A DNA stretch of 64,000 nt from Bacteroidales bacterium (GCA_017538795.1 JAFYIE010000011.1:27795-91794); one strand, 5' to 3'; numbered from the stretch's first letter, positions 26,682 through 35,675 are shown. Numbers and translations are program-made. The notes: generated by a model from the sequence alone, not told the origin.

Positions 26682-27533
26682 TCATTTCTTATAAACATCA
26701 TCTTCTGTTAGTATTCCTAAAAATATCGCTCTTGCAACTAAAGCTGAGGCCTTGTTATCACCATTATTGATGCGTTCTGAAAGGGTGCGCTGCAGGTTTT
26801 GTATCGATTTTATTTGCGAGTCGTCGGCTTTGCCATAAATACGGTTTGCCACCTGAATTGCGGTTTCACCGCGCGCAAGTCCTATTAAAAGCTCACGTTC
26901 GCGCATAGAAATATCATAATGCACGCATTGTTTCAAGCTGTAGAAATTCTGTTGCACGTAGTCGGATGCCGACTCCACAAGCGTTTGCAGCACTGGATGG
27001 TTGAAGTAGTAGCGCTCACCTCGTTCCAGACACGCTATGGCACGGGTGAAATTCTCGATCTCAAAGCCTTCGGTGGCGTTTTTACTCACGAAAGCCTTAG
27101 CTCCGGCAACCAAAGAATCGACAATCACCTTGTTTATATCTTTGATTTTCTGGTCACGGTTGATTTCGTCTTCGGCGGGATAGTCGAAACGCGAGGTGAT
27201 GATGACGATTTTTATCTCACCGCCATCCTGATTGGTATATCCGCCTTCAAGAATGTCGCGAGTGAGAGTTATGCCTCCAGTTGGCTCTGCCTGACTTGGA
27301 AACTGCATGTCGACCAAAGCGTAATCTGGTTTTTCGTTAGCCGGATTGTTAAGAAACTCAAAGAGTTCGCTTTTTGTTCCGAAAGTGCCGAGAAGACGTA
27401 TCTCCTTGGTCGAAAAAGTGTCGTCTTTGGCAGCAACAGTTATCTCCTGCTTATTGTGAGAAAACTCGTAAGCTATTGATTTTCTTATCAATGACTCATC
27501 GTCAATTACAATTATGTTTATATAGTCGCGCAT
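26682..27533 (-). CDS. DNA-binding response regulator (REC plus HTH)
   Basis: A 283-residue regulator. The receiver domain has the acidic pair Asp11-Asp12 (IIVIDDESLI), phosphoacceptor Asp75 (YALVDMQFP), and a conserved Lys in AKAFVSKNATEG. It is longer than usual because of insertions between strands (AAKDDTFSTKEIRLLG; LEGGYTNQDGGE). The C-terminus (ISMRERELLIGLARGETAIQVANRIYGKADDSQIKSIQNL) has the outline of a LuxR-type HTH. Its start overlaps the end of the histidine kinase gene by 16 bp, so the two are a cognate pair; the secreted-protein genes downstream are candidate targets or operon partners. Confidence 0.88.
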   Translation of the reverse strand: MRDYINIIVIDDESLIRKSIAYEFSHNKQEITVAAKDDTFSTKEIRLLGTFGTKSELFEFLNNPANEKPDYALVDMQFPSQAEPTGGITLTRDILEGGYTNQDGGEIKIVIITSRFDYPAEDEINRDQKIKDINKVIVDSLVAGAKAFVSKNATEGFEIENFTRAIACLERGERYYFNHPVLQTLVESASDYVQQNFYSLKQCVHYDISMRERELLIGLARGETAIQVANRIYGKADDSQIKSIQNLQRTLSERINNGDNKASALVARAIFLGILTEDDVYKK

Positions 27534-29656
27534 AATATGAAATGTATTTTTGTTCCTTTGTTGACTTCACTCTCGACCCAGATCTTGCAGCCGCGGCGGG
27601 TCTCGTCGTCGTGTTTTTTTATGATGTAAGCGCAGAGCATCAAGCCGAAACCATGATGTCCTGTGCTGTTTGAATTTTCGTTTTCAATCAGTTTGTCCGA
27701 ACGGAAAAGCTCGTCGAGACGCTCTTTAGAAATTCCGCAACCTGTGTCTTCAACAGTGATTTTCACAAATTTATTATCTTTCTCGTATTTTTTTGCGCTA
27801 ACCTTGACATAACCTTTTGTTGTATAACGTAATGCATTGTTAATCAAGTTTCTAAGCATTATTTCAACGAGATTTTTATCTCCCCATACCTCACACGGAG
27901 CATCTTTGAAAATGAGATTCACGTTGTTTGGATTGGTGATGCCTTTCGCCACCGAATCAAACGCGTCATTAAGCACAAAACTGGTCTTTTTGAACGGCAA
28001 ACCGTTAGGCGTTGAGATATTTATCCATCTCATTGTGTTGTTAAGAGTGGCAACAAGTTTTTGTAAAGCGTCGTGTTTTATCTCATCAGGGATGTTGTCG
28101 CGCTGCAAAAACATGATGTAAGGTGACATATCGTGACGGAAAATCGACAGACAGGTCTCAACATTAGCGATACGCTCAAGATCGAGCTGTTTTTGTTTTT
28201 TTAGAAGTTTGTTATTTCGGCGCGCATATTTGAAAAAGACGAAAATTGTGGCAAACGCAATGAAAATCAAGATAATTGACAATAACATATATGTCATTTT
28301 CTTTTTATTTTCATTATTCACCGAACGTAATTCAAGATAATTGAAGTCGAATTTTTCTTTTTCAAAAGCCTTGTTTGATTCATTCTGATACAACGAAAAC
28401 CATTTCATCAATTCGTCAGGGTCATTTGAAGCTCTGGTTTTGATAAGTCCGAGATAAACACGTTCAGCCATCTTTGAAGTGGTGTTCTTAAACTTATAAA
28501 CAGGCGGCATGTCATCGTGTTCATTTTTATTTATCGAATCCATGAAATTTTTTGCGAACAAAAGATACGGACGAGCTTCAATAAACATCGAATCACGGAT
28601 ATAGAAATCGGCAATCATTGATTTTGAGGCAATTATCTGATATGGATTTCTTATTTCATAGAAAAGACTGTCGGCATGACGAAGTAAATTCATCTTCAAT
28701 TCATTATCGTATATACCTATATTAATAGTGTAATTCACGCCAAATTTTTCGGAATTACAATTTATAATAAGCATGATATCATCCAGATCGTTTTTTATAG
28801 AACTATAGTCTTTATTTCTGTTTATATCGTTGATTAGTCCCGCTAAAGTTTGAAGGTTATTCGCTAAATCATAGTTACTGACTCTTTGATTTTCATCCAT
28901 TAACAATATACTTTTCTTAAGATAATCGACAGATTTTTTTATGTAAAAAACTTTTTTTCCTTCTTCATTTTGGTAAAAATCGGAAATATGGGCGAGTTTC
29001 TGGCATGATTCAGTTAAGGTGTAATAAAGAGTATAAGCCTGGGTTTCGTCAACCATAAGCTTTTGATTTACATTATCTTGCTCTATTTCGTTGAGAGTTT
29101 TAACAAGCTCGTTATACTGATATTTTCCGTCACGATAAAAGCAATTTAAGAACAATTTTGTGACATAATATTGACTTTTAGCCCATAAATACAATGTATC
29201 GTTAGGTTTGTAACTATATTTATCAATTTTTAAAAGTTCATCGGCCTTCCACGAAACACGCAGACGCATCATCATTTTGGCATTTATGATCTTAGCGATA
29301 AGATGTTCTGTATTTTTGTTAGGATACGACTCATCTATCTTATAAAGACTGTTTATATTTTCATTTGCTTTTTCAAAATCAGAAAGTAAAAAGTTTTCGT
29401 AAGCCATTGAGTTTAAGGCTCTTGAAACATTATCATAATAAAAATCAGGATTATTTTTGATAAGATTCACTGAATCGAGGTAAAGAAGTTTTAAAGCTGA
29501 GTCAGCATAGTGCAACGACATCTTTGAATCATAAAGACGCTCATTAAAAGCTTTATTGTTAAGGTGTTTTATATTTTTCTGATAATCGGATAAAATATCC
29601 TCACGAGCGCAGGATAAAAATATCAATGCCGACAAAAAGAGTAAAACTTTCTTCAT
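27518..29656 (-). CDS. Sensor histidine kinase with lipoprotein-like N-terminus and TPR-type sensor domain
   Basis: A 712-residue kinase. It opens with a lipoprotein-type signal (LIFLSCARED, Cys16), followed by a helical TPR-like sensor of about 430 residues, one transmembrane segment at about 455-475 and a short coiled coil. The cytoplasmic part has a dimerisation helix with the phosphorylated His508 (FRHDMSPYIMFL) and a complete ATPase domain: N box LRNLINNALRYTT, G1 DTGCGI, G2 HHGFGLMLCAYII. The H-box is unusual (RHD not HEL). A lipid anchor together with a membrane helix is a topology found in Bacteroidota TPR sensors. Partner: the overlapping response regulator. Confidence 0.88.
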   Translation of the reverse strand: MKKVLLFLSALIFLSCAREDILSDYQKNIKHLNNKAFNERLYDSKMSLHYADSALKLLYLDSVNLIKNNPDFYYDNVSRALNSMAYENFLLSDFEKANENINSLYKIDESYPNKNTEHLIAKIINAKMMMRLRVSWKADELLKIDKYSYKPNDTLYLWAKSQYYVTKLFLNCFYRDGKYQYNELVKTLNEIEQDNVNQKLMVDETQAYTLYYTLTESCQKLAHISDFYQNEEGKKVFYIKKSVDYLKKSILLMDENQRVSNYDLANNLQTLAGLINDINRNKDYSSIKNDLDDIMLIINCNSEKFGVNYTINIGIYDNELKMNLLRHADSLFYEIRNPYQIIASKSMIADFYIRDSMFIEARPYLLFAKNFMDSINKNEHDDMPPVYKFKNTTSKMAERVYLGLIKTRASNDPDELMKWFSLYQNESNKAFEKEKFDFNYLELRSVNNENKKKMTYMLLSIILIFIAFATIFVFFKYARRNNKLLKKQKQLDLERIANVETCLSIFRHDMSPYIMFLQRDNIPDEIKHDALQKLVATLNNTMRWINISTPNGLPFKKTSFVLNDAFDSVAKGITNPNNVNLIFKDAPCEVWGDKNLVEIMLRNLINNALRYTTKGYVKVSAKKYEKDNKFVKITVEDTGCGISKERLDELFRSDKLIENENSNSTGHHGFGLMLCAYIIKKHDDETRRGCKIWVESEVNKGTKIHFILCATI

Positions 29657-29674
29657 ATTATCAATTTTTCACTG

Positions 29675-29682
29675 CAAATTTA
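29675..29682 (-). promoter_or_regulatory. -7 promoter element TAAATTTG for the kinase operon
   Basis: Exact TAnnTTTG match, 18 bp upstream of the kinase start; probable promoter for the kinase, regulator and the two secreted-protein genes. Confidence 0.6.
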
Positions 29683-29725
29683 CGAGTATCAACAAGTTTT
29701 GTCAATTCCCAAAACCCTAAAACCA

Positions 29726-30925
29726 TTAGTATTTTAGGAATATTTTTTTAGAAGACGATTTTCCACTTTTCATGAAAAATCGAATGATGTAAAATCCTGA
29801 TTGTAAATCATTTACACGGATTTCTTCCATATTTTTCCATACCGATTTTTCACTGCGGACAAGTCTTCCGAAAATATCAAAAACCTCAAAATATTCAATT
29901 TCTTCATCTAAATCATCGATTTCATCGACCGATTCTGAGATCAGTCCAGCGGCATGTGCCACGCAAGCCAAATTAAGCTTTGTAAAAACAACACACTGTT
30001 CAAAATTATTGACGCTTAAACCAATTATGTCGTTGACAGTGTGAATATAAGGCGAAAGATGATACACTTCTTCACTTGGTGAAATAGCCTGATATCCATT
30101 ACGGTTAAACGACGAATAATCAGTGTCACCATGTGGAAGCCATGCATGACGAATATAAACGTCTGGAAGATAAGTATGACTTACTTGTTGGACAAATGTT
30201 CCGAGTAAACTGTCGCAAGCTGTGTATAGAAGATCAATTTGGATATCAAATCCCGGATGGACATAACCGGTCATGTCGAGATTGAAATAAGCGACAATAT
30301 CAACACTATCAGCATGACATTCTTTGGCATATTCTTTACTTCCGCAAAGACCTAATTCCTCGGCATTCCAATTTGCGTAAATTATTGTGCGCTCAAACTC
30401 GTAATTGCTTAATATTCTTGCAGTTGTCAATATTCCAGCGACACCGGTAGCATTATCGTCTGCACCAGGAGAAACCAAAGTATCCGGATCGAACATACCA
30501 ATAGGATCGTGTACATAAGAATCGTAATGAGCACCGCAAATTACAATTTCTTCAGGTCTTGTCTTTCCAACTTGAATGGCAAGAACATTTGGCGCGGAAA
30601 CAATAAGTGCAGGAGCTGCTCCATGATATGAAATTGACTCAAATTCATGCTGTTGGACACTGTCAACATTCATATTTTCATATTGTGAGACAAGCCAGTC
30701 TTTTACTGCATAAATATGAATGGCATCAGCACGACGGTTTATATATGAAGATAAATGCTCAACATCACTAATTATTTGATTTTCATCAACTTGTTGAAGC
30801 ATTTCCAACACTTTAGGATTCTGTGAATTGATTTGTGGAAACGTATGTTGATAAAGATGCGGAATCTGTGCAAGACACAAATTACAAGCAATTATTGTAA
30901 AAAACGTAAAAAATATTTTTTTCAT
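29726..30925 (-). CDS. T9SS-sorted M28-family metallopeptidase (copy 1)
   Basis: A 399-residue secreted aminopeptidase-like enzyme: signal peptide MKKIFFTFFTIIACNLCLAQ, a short pro-region, and an M28 zinc-peptidase domain. Metal ligands are visible in CGAHYDSY, SPGADDNATGVA, NWNAEELGLCGS (Glu-Glu), YFNLDMTG and a late His. The last 70 residues are a T9SS sorting domain (YFEVFDIFGRLVRSEKSVWKNMEEIRVNDL...IRFFMKSGKSSSKKIFLKY). The open frame extends 39 codons upstream to 31042, but that part covers the promoter; ATG 30925 begins the signal peptide. Paralogue of the gene at 33867. Confidence 0.9.
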   Translation of the reverse strand: MKKIFFTFFTIIACNLCLAQIPHLYQHTFPQINSQNPKVLEMLQQVDENQIISDVEHLSSYINRRADAIHIYAVKDWLVSQYENMNVDSVQQHEFESISYHGAAPALIVSAPNVLAIQVGKTRPEEIVICGAHYDSYVHDPIGMFDPDTLVSPGADDNATGVAGILTTARILSNYEFERTIIYANWNAEELGLCGSKEYAKECHADSVDIVAYFNLDMTGYVHPGFDIQIDLLYTACDSLLGTFVQQVSHTYLPDVYIRHAWLPHGDTDYSSFNRNGYQAISPSEEVYHLSPYIHTVNDIIGLSVNNFEQCVVFTKLNLACVAHAAGLISESVDEIDDLDEEIEYFEVFDIFGRLVRSEKSVWKNMEEIRVNDLQSGFYIIRFFMKSGKSSSKKIFLKY

Positions 30926-30939
30926 GGCATTATTTTTTG

Positions 30940-30947
30940 CAAAGATA
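30940..30947 (-). promoter_or_regulatory. -7 promoter element TATCTTTG for M28 peptidase copy 1
   Basis: Exact match, 14 bp before ATG 30925 on the minus strand. Its divergent partner for mntP is TACTTTTG at 30956-30963. Confidence 0.65.
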
Positions 30948-30955
30948 ATATTTTT

Positions 30956-30963
30956 TACTTTTG
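30956..30963 (+). promoter_or_regulatory. -7 promoter element TACTTTTG for mntP
   Basis: Exact TAnnTTTG match on the plus strand, 36 bp before ATG 31000. It overlaps the TTG (30961) that would otherwise extend the mntP frame, so that start is excluded. Confidence 0.55.
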
Positions 30964-30999
30964 CGCCGAAATGACGAGTGGAAAAATAGCATTTATAAA

Positions 31000-31581
31000 A
31001 TGGATTTTTTAACCATATTGAGCTTGGCAATAGCACTTTCAATGGATGCTTTTTCGGTTTCCATCTGTAAAGGCTTGACTACAAAAAAATTTTCATTAAA
31101 AACCGCTTTGTTATGCGGAATTTGGTTTGGAGGCTTTCAGGCTTTGATGCCTGTCATCGGATATTTTTTGGGAGTTCAGTTTGAAAGTTTCATCACAAGC
31201 ATCGATCACTGGATTGCGTTCGGATTGCTGTTTTTGATTGGCGCAAACATGATTCGAGAAGCTTTTAGCGAAGAAAACGACAAAAATTCATCAAATAATG
31301 ATGTAAAAACGATGTTTTTGCTTGCAGTTGCCACAAGTATCGACGCTTTGGCTGTTGGAGTGACATTTGCTTTTCTTCAAGTCGGCATCTGGGGCGCTAT
31401 ATTAATAATAGGAGTTACGACATTTATTTTCAGTTTTGTCGGAGTCGCCATTGGAAACTTTTTCGGATCGAAATATTCGAAGCCCGCAAGCATCGTTGGA
31501 GGAGTTATTTTGATTTTGATCGGAACAAAAATTTTGCTTGAACATCTAAATGTCCTTTATTTATTTTTTGTATATAATTAA
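31000..31581 (+). CDS. mntP: Manganese efflux pump MntP family
   Basis: A 193-residue inner-membrane protein with six helices and the internal two-fold repeat of the MntP family: [18 protein letters not shown] in the first half and [19 protein letters not shown] in the second, each with the conserved Asp-Ala and small residues that line the Mn path. Removes excess Mn2+ from the cytoplasm. No yybP-ykoY manganese riboswitch is seen in the short leader. Located at the left edge of the AT-rich origin-like region. Confidence 0.92.
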   Translation: MDFLTILSLAIALSMDAFSVSICKGLTTKKFSLKTALLCGIWFGGFQALMPVIGYFLGVQFESFITSIDHWIAFGLLFLIGANMIREAFSEENDKNSSNNDVKTMFLLAVATSIDALAVGVTFAFLQVGIWGAILIIGVTTFIFSFVGVAIGNFFGSKYSKPASIVGGVILILIGTKILLEHLNVLYLFFVYN

Positions 31582-31945
31582 TAAAATAGAATTAATAAAA
31601 AATTAGACAATTAAGTCTATGTTGATAACTCTTTAAGTGCTTAAAAATCATTTTGGTAAGCTGTTGAAAAATGTTGATTTTACTGTCAAAACACGCCAAA
31701 TAACTTTTTAAAACTTTTCATTTTTTTGAGTTTTTAACACAATAAAAATTTTATCATTTTTTATCAAAATTTTATTAACACTTTTTACATAAATTTTGTT
31801 GATAAATTAATTAAAGTTGATTTTCAAACAGATATAAAAAAGTTAAAAATTTTTCATTTTTATAAGTTGTTCAAAATTAAGAAAAAAGGTGTTCAGGGTT
31901 AAAATATTTTTTTTAATTTTGTAAAAATTTTTCAACATTTGTGAT
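31582..31945. other. Candidate replication origin: AT-rich region with DnaA-box-like repeats
   Basis: A 364-bp gene-free stretch, the most AT-rich part of the window. It holds repeated motifs close to the DnaA box: TGTTGATAA at 31620 and 31797, TGTTGAAAA at 31662, TGTTGATTT at 31672, TTATCAAAA at 31761, TTATTAACA at 31772 and TTTTCAACA at 31929 (opposite strand form). Recognised core genes to the left (glnS, ruvC, glyS, queA, truB, uppP, ftsX) are on the minus strand and those to the right (rpiB, radA, guaB, surA, moxR) on the plus strand, as at a divergently replicated origin. dnaA itself is not in the window. The exact TTATCCACA box is not seen. Confidence 0.5.
31914..31921 (+). promoter_or_regulatory. 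-7 promoter element TAATTTTG for rpiB
   Basis: Exact TAnnTTTG match, 24 bp before the rpiB start codon, at the right edge of the AT-rich region. Confidence 0.6.
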
Positions 31946-32380
31946 ATGAATCAAATTATTCCTATAGCATCAGACCACGGTGGATTTGCCATGAAACAGT
32001 ATATCATTGATAGACTGAAAGATAGCGGTTATGAAGTGAAAGATTACGGTTGTTATTCGGCGGAAAGTGTCGATTATCCGGATATGATACATCCTTTGGC
32101 ACAAGACATTCAAGACGGAAAATATCCGCTAGGAATTATTTTATGCGGAAGTGGAAACGGAGCTCAGATGACAGCCAACCATCATCCACATGTGCGTGCC
32201 GCTCTTTGCTGGAATGTTGAATTAGGAAAATTGGCTCGCCAGCATAACGACGCAAATATTTTGGCTTTGCCTGGAAGATTTATCAGCAATGAATTGGCTT
32301 GGGATATTGTGAAGGTGTATTTGACAACTGATTTCGAGGGAGGAAGACACGCTAAAAGAATAGCAAAAATTGATTTATGA
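31946..32380 (+). CDS. rpiB: Ribose-5-phosphate isomerase B
   Basis: A 144-residue cytoplasmic enzyme that interconverts ribose-5-phosphate and ribulose-5-phosphate in the pentose phosphate pathway. Family marks: IPIASDHGGFAMKQYI at the N-terminus, YGCYSAESVDYPD, and LGIILCGSGNGAQMTANHHPHVRAALC with the catalytic Cys and the GSGxG anion-binding loop, then ARQHNDANILALPGRFI. Length is typical. First gene to the right of the candidate origin; the LutB-like gene follows 13 bp later. Confidence 0.96.
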   Translation: MNQIIPIASDHGGFAMKQYIIDRLKDSGYEVKDYGCYSAESVDYPDMIHPLAQDIQDGKYPLGIILCGSGNGAQMTANHHPHVRAALCWNVELGKLARQHNDANILALPGRFISNELAWDIVKVYLTTDFEGGRHAKRIAKIDL

Positions 32381-32393
32381 CAATTAAATTGGT

Positions 32394-33770
32394 ATGACGG
32401 AAAAGGGTGCGATATTTAGTCAGAATGTGAAGCAAGTCGCTTTTAATAAGGAGCATCACGACAGGATGATGGCTCGTTACGACTTCTTTATGTGTGTGGC
32501 TAAAGATTGCGCCAATAATTACGCTAACATAGAGCTTGAGAAAAGTCGAGCTTTTAACATAAGAAACAAGGTTTTTAAATATTACGACAAGCTTTTAGTT
32601 GACTTTGAGACTAATGTCATAAAAAATGGTGGAACTGTACGCTGGGCACTTGATGCGGATGAAGCAAAATATATGGTTTATACCATTTTAAATGATGAAA
32701 AAGCCAAAAATGTTGTAAAAACAAAGAGTATTTTATCTGAAGAAATAGAGTTGATACCGTTTCTTGAGATGAAAAAAATTAATGTCACCGAAACCGATAC
32801 CGGTGATTTTATATGCTATCAGTACAACGAGTTACCGTCCGATCCAAATCATTCAGCGGCGCATAAGTCAAGAAGCGAGATAGCCGAAATATACTCCGAA
32901 AAATTTGGCGTTAAAGAAAATTTAAACGCTAAACAGCTTATGACGGTGACTCGTAAGGTGTTGAATGACAAATATTCAAATGCCGACGCTGCCATCACCG
33001 GCGCTGATTTTATTGTGGCTGATACAGGAGATATAATTTTTTCGGAAAATGAAGGAAATGTCCTAAAATCTATAGCTAATACCGATATTCATATTGTTTT
33101 GGTTGGTATCGACAAACTTATTCCTTCCATTGACGATATAAGTGTTCTGCTTCCGCTTTCGTCGATGTATGAGGTGACTAAAAATAAATCAAAGTCGATT
33201 TACACCATTTTAAACAAGCCGGCTAAGGACGAGTTTAGAAATCAGAAGTTGTACGTTATTTTAGTCGACAACAACCGTTCAAAAATGCTCGAAAAGGAGC
33301 AGCAGCGCCGTATAATCACATGTATCGAATGCGGTGCGTGCCATAGCATTTGCCCGATTTTCAACACAATAGGCGGACATGTTTACGAGAATGCGTTTCC
33401 GGGTCCGGTAGGCGCCATAAAATCGATAGTCGACGGTTATGAAGAAGCCGCTCATCTTGCCACACTATGCATGTCGTGTCATCAGTGCGAGGAATACTGC
33501 CCGATGAAAATAAAAATCAGCGATTTGATTTTCAGAAACAAGGTGGAGATAGCTAAAAATGATGGCTCGCTGCTTGGTGAGAAACGTCTTTTCAATTTTA
33601 TTTTAAAACGTGTCGGTAACCGTAAAGATATGGATAAAACCAAGGAGTTTATCAACAGGTTTGAGTTGAAGCAGCTGATAAAGAAGACTTGGGGAGCACG
33701 TCGTGAAATTCCTAAATTTGCTGAAAAATCGTTTTCAGAAATATGGCGAGATATTAATGAAATTGAATGA
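32394..33770 (+). CDS. LutB-like iron-sulfur protein (LUD domain plus two 4Fe-4S motifs)
   Basis: A 458-residue protein with the layout of LutB from lactate-utilisation operons: an N-terminal LUD (LutB/LutC) domain to about residue 290 with GADFIVADTGDIIFSENEGN, then two cysteine clusters, CIECGACHSICP near 310 and CMSCHQCEEYCP near 365, that bind two 4Fe-4S clusters, and a helical tail. LutB acts with LutA and LutC in L-lactate oxidation. Neither lutA nor lutC is next to it, so its electron partners are unknown. It follows rpiB by 13 bp, likely as an operon. Confidence 0.85.
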   Translation: MTEKGAIFSQNVKQVAFNKEHHDRMMARYDFFMCVAKDCANNYANIELEKSRAFNIRNKVFKYYDKLLVDFETNVIKNGGTVRWALDADEAKYMVYTILNDEKAKNVVKTKSILSEEIELIPFLEMKKINVTETDTGDFICYQYNELPSDPNHSAAHKSRSEIAEIYSEKFGVKENLNAKQLMTVTRKVLNDKYSNADAAITGADFIVADTGDIIFSENEGNVLKSIANTDIHIVLVGIDKLIPSIDDISVLLPLSSMYEVTKNKSKSIYTILNKPAKDEFRNQKLYVILVDNNRSKMLEKEQQRRIITCIECGACHSICPIFNTIGGHVYENAFPGPVGAIKSIVDGYEEAAHLATLCMSCHQCEEYCPMKIKISDLIFRNKVEIAKNDGSLLGEKRLFNFILKRVGNRKDMDKTKEFINRFELKQLIKKTWGARREIPKFAEKSFSEIWRDINEIE

Positions 33771-33779
33771 TCATAGTCA

Positions 33780-33850
33780 TCATTAGTCATCATTTTTCGG
33801 CTGCCACCTTCCTTCGGAAGCTGAAGGCCTTCAAAATTGATGACTAATGA
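33780..33850. repeat. 71-bp GTCATCA palindromic element (family A), copy 1
   Basis: Arms TCATTAGTCATCA and TGATGACTAATGA (13 bp, perfect) enclose an inner hairpin CCTTC..CTTCGGAAG..GAAGG. Four copies of exactly 71 bp occur (33780, 35766, 39016, 49894). This one lies between the LutB-like gene and the convergent M28 peptidase and may serve as a two-way terminator. Confidence 0.88.
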
Positions 33851-33866
33851 CTATTAAAACCAAATA

Positions 33867-35627
33867 CTATTTTATAAATACTTTTTTATTTATTGTATTT
33901 CCGTTACGCATAAAAAGTCGAATCATATAAATACCTGATTCTAAATCATTTACACGGATTTCTTCCATATTTTTCCATACGGATTTTTCAGTGTAAATCA
34001 AGCGGCCCATTAAATCATAAACATCATAACGAACAATTTCTTCATTTAAATCAGAAATTTCAGGAATATCCAAAACGCTATGCACTGTTATAGTTTCAGA
34101 AGGAGCACTGCAACCGTCGCTATAAACTGCCATCACAAAATAATCAACATCGACATTCTCTGTTATTTCATCAATATACTCATACCCAGTAGTTTCCGCA
34201 ACAACAACATTGTCGCGATAAACATCATAACGAACTAATGATCCAGATGAACCTTCTGTCGGTTCAGTCCATGTCAAATTAACCAATGCATAATCATCCA
34301 TAAATGGGTATTCAACAGCAAAATCATTAACCGGATTGCAAGAAACCGAACCACCAGGATTTGCAATTTCAGCCAAGCATCCGATATTCATTTGGCAGAA
34401 TTGCTGAACCATAGCGAAACTGTTAACACTAGGACCTATCAGATCGTTTTGTGTATGAATGTAAGGACTATCGTGATCAACATCTTCAAATGGGAAGATT
34501 CCCATATAACCATGATTGTTAAACGAAGTATGGTCGCTATCACCACCTGTTAAAATTTTATGCTCAATAGGCAATTCCGGGAAATAAACACTACCAACAT
34601 TCATGTAATAATCACCGATTGGAGCCACTGAATTAGGATAGATGCAGTGAATATGAATCACATCGCCATAGAGATAACCGTTCATGTCGTTGTTGAAATA
34701 TCCTATAATATCCATGCCCTGCTGCTGGCAACGTGTAGCGTAAGCCTCGCTGCCGTAAAGACCCAATTCTTCGCAGCCAAAAGTGCAGTAAACAATTGAA
34801 TACTCAAATTCATACTGTGACATAATTCTTGCAGTTTCAAGAACCGTTGCCACACCAGTAGCATTGTCATCAGCACCAGGACAAGTACCGCCACTGTATA
34901 ATGCATCGTATGAGAATGAATCGAAATGGCTTCCGCAAACCACATATACGTTTGGATAAACTGTACCACGCTGAATACCAATTACATTTGGAGCTGCTGC
35001 ACCGCTTCCTGCCCATGAACTGACATTAAACGGCTGCTGTTCAACCTCAAGACCGAGAGCTGTCATTCGACTGGCAATCCAATCGGAAGCTGCATAAGCG
35101 TTGGTTGAATTCCACATACGGCTCTGATAATCCTGCAAATGCTGCACCGTAGCTTCAAGCGAATCCATGTTCACCTGGTTCATCATTTCACGGACAGTCG
35201 GGTTTTCAACTGTAACTACAGGAAAATCACGATGAGCGACAGTCATTTTTGCCTCTTTGTTGAAAATTGCCACAGCACCGTCGTTCTTATATGGCATGGC
35301 GGCGCCCTTCAACAGCACAAAATTGTCAGTTTGTAATAACGCTTCACCATCACCGAGATAGTTTTGCTGTTCAGTTTGCGGACAATAAACCAATGTATAA
35401 ACGTCATTGCCTGAAAACGCTTCAGAATCCAACACTTTCATACTTCCATCCACAACTTTCGCTGTCGCCAACACAAAATTGTCGTTGTAATAATGAATTT
35501 TCAAATTTGAATTGTTAAACAGATTTTCTGTTTCTTGCTGATTATCAACGTTTATCATTACGAAACTTTGTGCAAATCCAAACATTGTAATCAATACTAA
35601 TGTTAATAAGGTGATAGTTTTTTTCAT
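33867..35627 (-). CDS. T9SS-sorted M28-family metallopeptidase (copy 2) with fibronectin-type domain
   Basis: A 586-residue secreted enzyme: signal peptide MKKTITLLTLVLITMFGFAQ, a pro-domain of about 120 residues, then an M28 zinc-peptidase domain (VVCGSHFDSF, CPGADDNATGVA, YCTFGCEELGLYGSEAY, YFNNDMNGY, GGDSDHTSF). After residue about 430 comes a fibronectin-type-III-like domain (VNLTWTEPTEGSSGSLVRYDVYRDN) and a T9SS sorting domain ending FMRNGNTINKKVFIK. Compared with copy 1 it has a longer pro-region and the extra domain. The upstream extension of the frame overlaps the promoter; ATG 35627 starts the signal peptide. Confidence 0.9.
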   Translation of the reverse strand: MKKTITLLTLVLITMFGFAQSFVMINVDNQQETENLFNNSNLKIHYYNDNFVLATAKVVDGSMKVLDSEAFSGNDVYTLVYCPQTEQQNYLGDGEALLQTDNFVLLKGAAMPYKNDGAVAIFNKEAKMTVAHRDFPVVTVENPTVREMMNQVNMDSLEATVQHLQDYQSRMWNSTNAYAASDWIASRMTALGLEVEQQPFNVSSWAGSGAAAPNVIGIQRGTVYPNVYVVCGSHFDSFSYDALYSGGTCPGADDNATGVATVLETARIMSQYEFEYSIVYCTFGCEELGLYGSEAYATRCQQQGMDIIGYFNNDMNGYLYGDVIHIHCIYPNSVAPIGDYYMNVGSVYFPELPIEHKILTGGDSDHTSFNNHGYMGIFPFEDVDHDSPYIHTQNDLIGPSVNSFAMVQQFCQMNIGCLAEIANPGGSVSCNPVNDFAVEYPFMDDYALVNLTWTEPTEGSSGSLVRYDVYRDNVVVAETTGYEYIDEITENVDVDYFVMAVYSDGCSAPSETITVHSVLDIPEISDLNEEIVRYDVYDLMGRLIYTEKSVWKNMEEIRVNDLESGIYMIRLFMRNGNTINKKVFIK

Positions 35628-35648
35628 AGTATTAAATTTAAATTTTTG

Positions 35649-35656
35649 CAAAGATA
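35649..35656 (-). promoter_or_regulatory. -7 promoter element TATCTTTG for M28 peptidase copy 2
   Basis: Exact match on the minus strand, 21 bp before ATG 35627. The start region sequence resembles that of M28 copy 1. Confidence 0.65.
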
Positions 35657-35675
35657 ATATTTTTTTCTTTTCACA

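Noticed and set aside
31620-31937. Exact DnaA boxes TTATCCACA in the AT-rich region
   Set aside because: None seen; only related TGTTGAWAA forms, so the origin call stays tentative.
33780-33850. CRISPR-like or tandem repeat array from the GTCATCA units
   Set aside because: Copies are single and kilobases apart, palindromic, without regular spacers or cas genes.
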